Source of the DNA: [Phialemoniopsis] sp. UDSM-2020
Lineage: Eukaryota; Ascomycota; Sordariomycetes; Thyridiales; Thyridiaceae
Reading direction: 5' to 3'
NCBI GenBank assembly: GCA_018873225.1
Contig: JAEILZ010000003.1
Location: 2,728,001-2,792,000, forward strand
DNA: 64,000 nt
The translations under genes and the position numbers were made by a program. The notes beneath the pieces are model-generated. The model worked only from the letters and a program-made list of their open reading frames with translations, was not told where the DNA came from and made no database searches. Shown here one piece after another: positions 55,955-64,000 of this stretch; position 1 is the stretch's first letter; each line of letters begins with the position of its first letter.

Positions 55955-56195
55955 GGAGCGATAATCTTGCCGCCCCCGATTGGAACTCTGCTTGCCGGCA
56001 CTCAGGGTTTCGTTAGTGCTTCCTACTACTCTCACAATATCCTACTATTGCTTAAGAGGGGTAGCTCAACATACTCATCCTGTTCTTTCATATCCTTGGA
56101 ATTTCTTATGCCTGCTCTTGCTTTGTAGCTTCGAATGCTCACAATTCACCTTCTATTTCAACAGCACCAAGTAAGTGACTACGTAGACTGAGATC

Positions 56196-57460
56196 ATGGC
56201 TGTCGACGTGTTTTCGGTTCCTGTCTTCCTTATCGTCTTTCGGGAGACGCTCGAGACTGTGATTATTGTCGCAGTTCTTTTGGCTTTCTTGAAGCAGACC
56301 TTGGATGGTCCCGAGCAAGACAAAGTGGTGTACAAGAAGCTTGTTCGCCAGGTGAGTGATCTCCTTGCTTCACAATACCAATATGTCTCACTGATATACT
56401 GACTTTATCTCCCAAGGTATGGCTTGGAGTCGGAGCCGGTCTCTTTATCTGCCTGGTCGTTGCCGGCGGTCTTATTGGCGCCTTCTATACCATTGGGATC
56501 AATCACTGGGAAACGAGCGAGATGAACTACGAAGGAGCCTTTAGCCTGATCGCCAGTGTAATCATCTCCATCGTCGGCGCTGCACTGCTCCGCATTGGGA
56601 AAATGCAGGAGAAATGGCGGTCCAAGCTGGCCACTGCGCTGGAGGCTCCCGTGGGCAAGAAGGCGGGCCGCATTGCCTGGCTGAAGCGCTTCCTCGAGAA
56701 ATACGCCATCTTCATCCTTCCATTCATCACGGTTCTGAGAGAAGGGATCGAGGCAATCGTATTCATTGCGGGCGTGTCGTTTGGAGTCACGGCCAAGTCT
56801 GTACCCTTACCGGTCGTGGTGGGACTCATCTTTGGCCTATTCGTCGGGTATCTGCTCTACAAGTACGTCTATGAACTAGTCTCTAGGCTCCTTTTCGACG
56901 ACTAACTCTTTTTCAGAGGTGGTGCTACTGCCAAGCTCCAGTGGTTCCTGGTCTTCTCGACCTGCCTCCTCTATCTTGTCGGTGCAGGACTTTTTTCCCG
57001 CTCTGTCTGGTACTTCGAGCAGCAGAAGTGGAACGACATTATTGGCGGCGATGCGGCTGAGCTAGGCGATGGTCCCGGATCATATGATATCACCAAGAGT
57101 GTCTGGCATGTCAACGTGAGTTCTGAGTATCACCCAGACAGACCAGGGAGAGAGACTAACTATTCCTAGTGCTGCAGCCCAGAGCTTAACGGTGGAGAAG
57201 GAGGCTGGGGCATCTTTAATGCAATCCTCGGCTGGCAAAACTCTGCGACCTATGGATCTGTCATCTCTTACAACGTCTATTGGATCGTTGTCATCGCTGG
57301 CTTCGTCCTGATGCGCTTCCGTGAGGTCAAGGGCCACTGGCCCTTCATGGCCGCAAAGGATGGGGTTCAGAGGCAAAAGTCTCCCAGCAACAACAGTGCC
57401 AATAGCGCCAGCGGAGTGCAGGCAAAGAATGGAGTGGCTGAGAAGACTGTCACTGCGTGA
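56196..57460 (+). CDS. ftr1: High-affinity iron permease Ftr1
   Basis: Four exons, 56196-56351, 56417-56862, 56917-57115 and 57170-57460, 363 residues. Ftr1 is the plasma-membrane Fe3+ permease that works only with a Fet3-type oxidase. Two iron-coordinating REXLE-type motifs are visible: RETLE in the first membrane helix ([20 protein letters not shown]) and REGIE in the fourth ([20 protein letters not shown]). About seven hydrophobic spans can be counted, including [55 protein letters not shown] and [18 protein letters not shown]. The Cys-Cys pair in [13 protein letters not shown] lies in the last loop and is formed across the third intron. The cytosolic tail is short and Asn/Ser/Lys-rich. 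Paired iron-type GATA sites lie about 250 bp upstream. Confidence 0.96.
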
Positions 57461-57810
57461 TCCGCGCTTTGCAACTTTCCTAGTTGGGATTGTAAGTGCT
57501 ACGGAAGAACGGTCCTTATGGGAAGGAAAAGATACCGGAGGTTAACTGCACAGAGGAAAGTGGTGCAACAGAGTGGGGAAGTCGTTGGATCCTCGGGGTT
57601 GAAAAATTGAGATGAGATATCTCATGAGATTGGGTTTGTTCGGAAGGAGGCGAAGTTTTGCATCGTGAGAATGGAGAAAATACCCAAGGAGTGTTTCTAC
57701 TTCAGCAGATATGTAAGAAATGCTTTTCACGACTTCATAATCACATTGATCACAATCATCTCATACTTGACCAACAGTGAAGACCCAAATCATACGAAAC
57801 TACCCACAGC

Positions 57811-57838
57811 CATCGTCCCATCGTCCCATCGTCCCATC
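57811..57838 (+). repeat. CATCGTCC tandem repeat, 3.5 units
   Basis: Three perfect 8-bp units followed by a half unit, in the FTR1 3' flank. Confidence 0.85.
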
Positions 57839-57923
57839 TCCCTCCTCGTTGTCGAGCAGAAAACATCTCCATGTTAGTATAAACTCGCAAAGGCCATGAG
57901 CCGCCAGATCGAAGCATTCTTAT

Positions 57924-57932
57924 ATCTGATAA
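57924..57932 (+). promoter_or_regulatory. Fifth SreA/SRE-type GATA site
   Basis: ATCTGATAA, 464 bp downstream of the FTR1 stop and 448 bp upstream of the RNA cyclase start. May be chance, or an element affecting either gene. Confidence 0.35.
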
Positions 57933-58379
57933 TGAGCCCTATTCAGTTCGTGCATGCCAAGTATTGAACATTTACAAAGACCGTCACCAATTTTGTATTG
58001 AAGTCACTGGAAATTCTGGGGCAGTGCTGAGGAGGTAGGCCTCACGACTTTTATTCAAGTGTGAGTCACGCCGACGCAATGATTCGGTATCAGCAACACA
58101 ATCAATAGACCGATCGGCATTGAATATAAATTGGAAATATAAAAGACAACGCCTCAGTACTTGCAAATAATTGGTGGTGCCAATTCAGCATTTTGAAGCA
58201 CATCTGCGGCATCGTATTTCCGAAAGGTGAATAGAATATCGCCGTTGTTGGAAAAACTGGGGCCAAGTGCAGCTCAACGACTAACATCAACTCTCGTCTC
58301 ATAAATTCGCGACCTTCAATCAAAGCAGATACTGCTGCATCTTCCTTCACCCACAGACGACAGGTCCCAGTAGGCAAGG

Positions 58380-59794
58380 ATGAAAAAGAACAAGCCAGTT
58401 CAACTCGATGGACGGACTGGAGAGGGTGGGGGTCAGATCATCAGGCTTGCTGCAGCCATCTCGTCCGTCACTTCCCAGCCGATTCGAATCATCAATGTCA
58501 GAGGTCAACGCGGAGGCACCCGTGGCGGAGGTACGAATATTTGCAACACATTCTTTGCCCAAATAGTTTGGCGTGCCGGAACTGATAATAAATACTAGGT
58601 CTCAAGTCGCAGCATGTCACTTCTCTCGCCTGGCTTGCTGAGGCTACACAGGCCGACCACGAAGGCCTGTCTGTGGGCAGCAGTACCCTCGAATTCAGGC
58701 CGCAGCTACGACCATGCGACCTCAAAGACCGTAAGATCAGCATCTCCGCCGCCTCCGATGCGGCCAGCACTCTCCTCATCTTTCAAGCTATCTTTCCATT
58801 CCTGCTTTTCGCCGGCAACGACAAGGACGAGCCGATTGAGTTGGACATTAAAGGGGGCACGAATGTCTCATTCTCTCTGAGTTACGAGTACCTCGACCAA
58901 GTGCTCATGCCAGTGTTGGAGGACAAATTCGGCATCCGTGTTGAGCGACGCTTGTTGAAGCGCGGCTTCAGCCATGGGCCCAAGACGAGAGGGCACATCT
59001 GGTTCAAGGTTCATCCTCTCAGGCACGGACAAACCCTGGCACTACGAGAAATCAAGACTTCTGCCGCTGATAGGTTCGAAGTCAAGAACATAGACATCTC
59101 CGTCATCACACCGAGTGGAATGCACAACGACCTGACAGCCCAATTAGCGGATCGCTTTGGCACACTGTTCCCAGACGCTGAAATCAACTTCGTATTGCTC
59201 GAAGAGAGCGGACACGATTCCCGCATGTACGTCTTATGCGTGGCCAAGTCAGCGGGTGGCCTCCGCTGGGGCCGGGATGTCCTGTGGGACGGCCCGCGCA
59301 AGAAGAAGAGCAGTACAGCACTGGCAGAGGCCATCACCAGAAAGGTAACTCGAGATCTAGCGTGGGAGGTTGGGCTTCGTGGCGAGGTGGACGAGTTTCT
59401 GCAGGATCAGCTCGTGGTCTTCCAGGCATTGTGTGAAGGAAGGACAGCTTTCAGGCGGAGTGAGGATGGTGAGGCTTTGGAGGAGTCTATGAAGGAACTA
59501 GATCTGGACGACGGCGGCGAGAAGTCACTGCGGCGAGAAAAGGGGCTTGAACCGTTTGGAGAGGGAAGCACGCACACGACTACCGCACGGTGGGTTACGG
59601 CGGAGTTGCTGCCTCATGTCCAGTGGTTCAACAATGGCAGGATCTGCGAAGGCGTGGGTTTGTCATTCCCGGGCAAGGATGAGAAAGACGTGGCAGAGTC
59701 AAGCTTCACTGAAGGCCGTGTCTGCCACACCGATCACGAAACGGCCTCTATGATGGAGCCCTCAGTGGCTCCGCCACCGCCTTACTCTCCATGA
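58380..59794 (+). CDS. rtcA: RNA 3'-terminal phosphate cyclase (RtcA family)
   Basis: Two exons, 58380-58530 and 58599-59794, about 448 residues. Class I RNA 3'-phosphate cyclases convert 3'-phosphate ends to 2',3'-cyclic phosphates using ATP through a covalent His-AMP. The N-terminus VQLDGRTGEGGGQIIRLAAA and INVRGQRGGTRGGGLKSQHV are diagnostic. The core includes SVGSSTLEFRP, KGGTNVSFSLSYEYL and GFSHGPKTRGHIWFKV (where the family has GY.P.G). VDEFLQDQLVVFQAL matches the eukaryotic VDE-LQDQL motif. The predicted nucleotidyl-accepting His is in GSTHTTTARW, about residue 376, by alignment from memory with bacterial His309. A charged insert of roughly 30 residues separates the last two motifs, and the C-terminus has a tail ending PPPPYSP (a PPxY motif). 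The retained His and glycine motifs argue for activity, unlike the inactive Rcl1 paralogues. Confidence 0.92.
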
Positions 59795-60605
59795 GTCTGC
59801 AGTACTAGCATCTCACTGCGATACTAGGAGATGTTCAATAAAGACTTGGCACTAAGATTCATCGCGGACGCAAACTGTGAGCGCTATACTTGGCGGTTCA
59901 GCCTTTACGAATCTCCTCGGTGCAATACAGAGAATTTCTGCAATGCTAAGCAAGAAGGCCTTTTTACGATACCCAGTAGCGACTCTGGACATACCATGGA
60001 GAGCTAGATATACACAATGGCTCAGACATTCGAATACAACAATGCATGCCGGTCTTCTCGGACATTGGTAACACTCTAGATTTGGTGACCTTCCTGCGGG
60101 GAGCCGTTCAGCCGAACTTGATATTCTGCAGCTGGTCTAATGTGTTGCAATTCGAGACCCTCATCAACATGTCCCTCGCCGGAACTGGCCTTGAAATGAT
60201 GCATGTGAACTGTGCATAACTTCTTACAAGACCCTTTTGTGACCTTTGAACCTCAAGCTTCGAATCTCAAAGAGCACTTCGGAACAGCTGATCAATATCG
60301 TCAAGTGATCAGTATGCAATATGAGTTATTGGGATTGTTTCTTCATATTTGGTAATGCGATGAAATGCAGTTGAAGACCTTCCCCTAGTCTACTTAGGAA
60401 GCTTTTCTCTTGGCATCGCTAGGATCGACCATGTTGCTCCACTTTATTTTCGAATTCCTTGCGACCCATGGGACTGGAGGATGGCATCATCCTGGGCAAT
60501 GCCTTGACAACCATTGACCTGCAAGCTAAATGATATTTTCCTAGTAATAGCTTGCTGTTGATACTATACAAGGCGCTGGGTGTTTCGAGCGACTTGTCTT
60601 CGACT
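59795..60605. other. Intergenic between tandem genes
   Basis: About 810 bp: the 3' flank of the RNA cyclase gene and the promoter of the E1-like gene. No gene or repeat recognised. Confidence 0.55.
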
Positions 60606-62197
60606 ATGGCGCAGTCGTTTCTGTCGCGCGCTGCGTCCAACACCCACCTCCAGTTCGCGGCTACCGCTGTCGTCTCTGGCGCCGTGGTCGCGGGTGCCAT
60701 CATCGGCTACCAACAGCTTGCGCGCGAGGAGCGGGTGTCTCGACTGAAGAGCTCCATCCCGGCTCTAGCTGACGACAAGAACAGTGCACAGGTGCGTCCA
60801 TCACTTGGTCCTCTGGCCCTGACAAATCTGGCTGGCTAACTATCTTCCCCACGCAGCTCACAAGCTTTGGCACTCTTGCGCCCCCGACCGATGAAGACCA
60901 GCGGGATGAGGCCCTTGCGAAGCGCGCGCAGGCCGGCCAATACGACGACGGCCTAATATTAGAACAGCTGGCACGCAATAGGGTTTTCCTCAAGCCGGAA
61001 GGCTTGGAAAAACTTCGGAACGCCTTCATAATAGTCGTGGGCTGCGGCGGCGTCGGCTCTCACTGTACTACGGCCCTCTCGCGGTCCGGCGTCTCCCGGT
61101 TACGACTCATCGACTTTGACCAAGTCTCGCTCAGCTCGCTCAATCGGCACGCCGTTGCCACTCTAGCTGATGTTGGCTCCCCCAAGGTGCAGTGCCTACA
61201 GAAGCGCCTGCTCGCCGTCACACCCTGGGTGCATTTCGACATGCGCATACAAAAGTTCGACGGCACCAGTGCGGAGACGCTGCTCGGCGCCTGGTCCGAC
61301 GGGCAGAAGCCCGACTTTGTCGTCGATGCCATCGACAACATCGACACCAAGGTCGCTCTGCTAAAGTATTGTCACGAGAATAAGTTGCCTGTCATCTCAG
61401 CGATGGGTGCAGGCACCAAGAGCGACCCTACAAAGGTCACCGTAGGCGACATCAGCGCCGGCACCGATGACTCCTTGTCTCGGGCCACCCGGAGGCGGCT
61501 GAAGCTACTGGGAGTCACGAGTGGCATCCCCACCGTTTTCTCGACCGAGAAGACAGGAGAGGGCAAGGCGGAGCTGTTGCCACTGCCTGAGGAACAATTC
61601 CAGAAAGGCAAGATTGGGGAGCTCGGCCCCCTGGCCGACTTTAGGGTACGGATTTTGCCAGTGCTCGGCACTATGCCGGCTGTGTTTGGCTACGTTGCTG
61701 CCAATCACGTTATCCTCAGCGTCACGGGTTATCCGCTTGACTACGCCGCTGGCAAGGGCCGGGAGAAGATGTACGACCAACTACTCGCCGGAGTCCAGAG
61801 CACTGAGCAGAAGATTGTTCGCGCGCAGAACCCTGAGGACCCCGAGGTCGCCGTCGGCCTCAAGGTACCGATCACAGCCGGCGATGTCGCCTTCCTGGCA
61901 GAGGACATATTCCAGGGCCGCAGCGCCATCACGCGTATCCCGACACGCCTTTACTTGATAAGATGGAGCCGGCCGCTGGAGAGCACGCTGCTCCGGATGG
62001 GCGAGGGTGCCGATGAGCAGAAATCGGCCAAGCTCCGAATCTCAGACCTGGTCTGCATGACCAAGAACGAGGCCGTGATACATCTCAAGGAAGTGCTGCT
62101 AGGCAGCAAGTCGTTGGAGGATTTGTACGATACGGAAACTATAGAGCGCGTTGAGCTCCGGCTCAAGGAGGCCGAAGCCTTTGAGAAATACAGATGA
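60606..62197 (+). CDS. E1-like tRNA threonylcarbamoyladenosine dehydratase (TcdA/Tcd1 type)
   Basis: Two exons, 60606-60791 and 60857-62197, about 508 residues. The ThiF/MoeB/E1 superfamily enzyme cyclises tRNA t6A37 to ct6A with ATP; yeast homologues Tcd1 and Tcd2 sit at the mitochondrial outer membrane. An N-terminal membrane helix (LQFAATAVVSGAVVAGAIIG, about residues 16-36) fits that anchoring. The Rossmann fold follows: NAFIIVVGCGGVGSHCTTAL (ATP-binding glycine motif), RLRLIDFDQVSLSSLNRHAV (Asp and Arg contacts), PDFVVDAIDNIDTKVALLKY and LPVISAMGAGTKSDPTKV. The catalytic-loop region carries ARVRRRLK-like basic residues (SRATRRRLKLLG) and the PxVFSTEK segment seen in TcdA. The C-terminal ~150 residues form a fungal extension. 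I preferred the ATG at 60606 (MAQSFLSRAAS) over 60552, since the upstream 18 residues look like leader. Confidence 0.92.
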
Positions 62198-64000
62198 TCA
62201 CCTGCAGGTGTTGAAACAAAGCACCAAAGCATTATCGGAAGACTTGAAATGCTTCATTCAGGGTGCTGGCGACACTTGTTGCTTTGGGTACGATGTCCTT
62301 CAAGCGACTACCAAAGCTCCTTTGTTCTGGACCACCAGGCTTATGCCCCTGAAATGATTGCGAAGCTGGACACCAAGGAGCTGATTATCTTGGGATAGAT
62401 AGACATGGCAACAAACACCTTTGGTAGCTCAAGATGCCCGATAGACGCCACATGGTGGTACTTCACAATCACGAGAAAACGTTGGCTACTTCAGCTTCAG
62501 AGTAGCTTACGGTGACTCGATTGAAAGGAGGTTATATTTGTACGTGCAAGACTCAGGTATCGTGTTTGTCTACTCCCCGCATCCCATCAATCGCCAACAC
62601 AATGGTCATCTATGTCAAGGTGATAATAAAAGCGGTATTGGACAATGGAGCATATGCTGCCGAACCTGAACCAAGAACGGCTTTGGCGAGATAGGTAGAC
62701 AGCAGTGAATGCAAAGCACCAACCATCAGGAAATGCGAGCTTTGGCACGAGACCTCTCTGGCGGAGTAGAAGTGGAAGTCTTTAAGAAGGCGGGCAAGGG
62801 TTGGCCAATTCTCTGGAAACCCAGCCGTTGATCTTCTACCTTCCTGGTGGTTTCCGCATGTAACAACAGATCAGAACGTTGATCAACTTGCGGGACCGCA
62901 AGAGCTTAACTCCGCACCTGATCACGCATTTCAAAGTTCTCAACTCAATGAAACAGCGAGCGGTGAGGGGGGATGAAACGGCGGAGAGAATATTTGGGAG
63001 AAACACACTTGGTGAGCTGATATTCTAGCAGCAAACCTTGTACTACACCCCGACGGACAACTTGTTGATACACTGGCAAAACGACAACCAGGCTACTGTA
63101 CTGCGTTGGCTTCAACTGGCTGGTATCGTTCGCTGGAGCATGTGAATGAGACTAGAGTTGTGCACGCGCGAGAGGTTTAGTCAATCATGTTCACATCTGG
63201 CAACATCCAACAGACTAAAAAATGCACCAAGTCGATCAAAACCCCGAGGGTTCCGCCGTTGCCAACTCTGCACTTTTCGGCGCCATCCAAGTTGAGAAAC
63301 AGATGCGACGGAATGGCCTAGCAGACAGGCTAGTAGCTAGATCACCTAAAGGAGGCATCCAAGCAAATCTTCGAGTTCCCCAGGTCAGTTTGGAGGTTCA
63401 AGTTCTGGGCTTGCTTCCCTTGCGTGGCTGGCAATTCGAGCAGACAAATTATGGGGAGGCCCCCGTTCAGGGTCATCAAGGCGGATGACGAGGCGGGGGA
63501 GCTGAGTGCGCCGCGTCACCTATCATAATAAGGATTGGCGCTTGGGAGTGCAGATCTTTCACGAAATTCAACGGTGACTCTGGATGGAACAGCGGGTTCT
63601 TCCAGGATTCCGCCCAGTTTCACGATTAAGTTCCAATGGGGAAGATCTCGTCAATCTCAGGAATGAGACCCCTGAGTTCTGCAGTAGGTGGCTTGAAGGA
63701 CACTTTGGGCACGTAGCCACGCGTGAGCTGTCCGTGACTCTCCATTCCATCCAGACAGTGTGAACATCACGAGCATCTTTAAGCTCGAGGGTGGATACTC
63801 ATGCGGACTATCCTGAATTGGTTCTGGTAACAGGACTCTCTGGTGAACCTCGGACTCCGTTACCAACATTCGTCATCTGCTTCGTATGTACTTTACTCAA
63901 GAGAAGGAAGAGGAAAGAAAAGAATTTTGCAAATGCCCCCACGAGGCGAGGTTGCAACGGCAGTCAAACCCCCTTGGAAGCGCCCTAAAAATAACCAAAA
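62198..64000. other. Right-hand end, no gene recognised
   Basis: About 1.8 kb. The longest ATG frame is 63222-63488 (88 codons, plus), which has a plausible GTCAGT donor inside it but no recognisable motif. I see no conserved protein, RNA gene or repeat. A gene beginning beyond base 64000 could have its promoter here. Confidence 0.5.

Larger units (their letters stand above)
53129..56195. other. 3.1 kb FET3/FTR1 intergenic region
   Basis: Spacer between the divergent start codons of FET3 and FTR1. Open frames exist on both strands (the longest, 54570-55124 minus, lacks protein-like composition) but none is recognisable. Four exact ATCWGATAA sites lie inside it, annotated separately. Confidence 0.6.
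57461..58379. other. Intergenic between tandem genes FTR1 and RNA cyclase
   Basis: About 920 bp. It contains an 8-bp tandem repeat (57811-57834) and one more exact ATCTGATAA (57924-57932). No gene recognised. Confidence 0.55.

Noticed and set aside
63222..63488. 88-codon plus-strand frame near the right edge
   Set aside because: No recognisable motif. The internal GTCAGT donor leads to no convincing downstream exon before the window ends.
53129..64000. Secondary-metabolite or siderophore cluster around FET3/FTR1
   Set aside because: No NRPS, transporter, hydroxylase or acyltransferase gene is present. The neighbours are an RNA cyclase and a tRNA-modification enzyme.

Overview
The window is chromosomal DNA from a filamentous ascomycete (Pezizomycotina), most likely a sordariomycete such as a member of Hypocreales or Glomerellales. 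The basis is short introns (about 50-100 nt, GTRNGT donors, CTRAC-type branch sites), GC-rich coding sequence, kilobase-scale intergenic spaces, and a gene set that includes HET-C, a CFEM GPI-anchored protein, a CYS-3/MetR-type bZIP factor and the reductive iron uptake pair FET3/FTR1. I could support twenty protein-coding genes. Most are split, and I rebuilt exon boundaries by reading splice sites and checking that phase is kept through conserved domains. I saw no tRNA, rRNA, transposon or prophage-like element.

Layout. 1-1937 (-) is the 5' part of a CaMKK/Ssp1-type kinase that runs off the left edge, followed by a large gene-poor stretch to 7.7 kb. 7.7-8.7 kb (-) is a Pro/Gln-rich protein with a fungal domain of unknown function. 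10.0-11.4 kb (-) is a CFEM GPI protein built from duplicated Ser/Thr modules. 15.2-18.1 kb (-) is the large subunit of ribonucleotide reductase, divergent from a TatD-type nuclease (18.8-20.3 kb, +); the shared promoter carries MluI-box/E2F-like elements. 20.5-22.1 kb (-) is kinetochore protein Chl4/Mis15. 24.5-26.2 kb (+) is the bZIP factor, with an unusually long intron. Then come a small mitochondrial-looking protein (26.5-27.0 kb, -), an eight-exon PLP aminotransferase (28.1-29.9 kb, -), a vWA protein (32.8-33.9 kb, +), a coiled-coil protein of unknown function (34.8-36.9 kb, -), an RBM39/Rsd1-like SR splicing factor (38.7-40.6 kb, -), sphingolipid fatty acid 2-hydroxylase Scs7 (41.2-42.4 kb, -), HET-C (43.8-46.2 kb, +), a Ptc6-type PP2C (46.5-48.5 kb, -), a BTB-like protein (49.2-50.7 kb, +), Fet3 ferroxidase (51.0-53.1 kb, -), Ftr1 permease (56.2-57.5 kb, +), RNA 3'-phosphate cyclase (58.4-59.8 kb, +) and a TcdA/Tcd1-type E1-like enzyme (60.6-62.2 kb, +). 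The last 1.8 kb holds nothing I can name.

Working together. The clearest functional unit is FET3/FTR1: an oxidase and permease that form one high-affinity iron importer, transcribed away from each other across a 3 kb spacer. That neighbourhood holds five exact ATCWGATAA matches, the binding site known for SreA/SRE-type GATA iron repressors. RNR1 and the TatD nuclease share a promoter with cell-cycle elements. The remaining genes look like ordinary housekeeping or signalling genes without obvious operon-like logic. I did not find a clearly novel multi-gene system. The observations below are specific and checkable but mostly modest.
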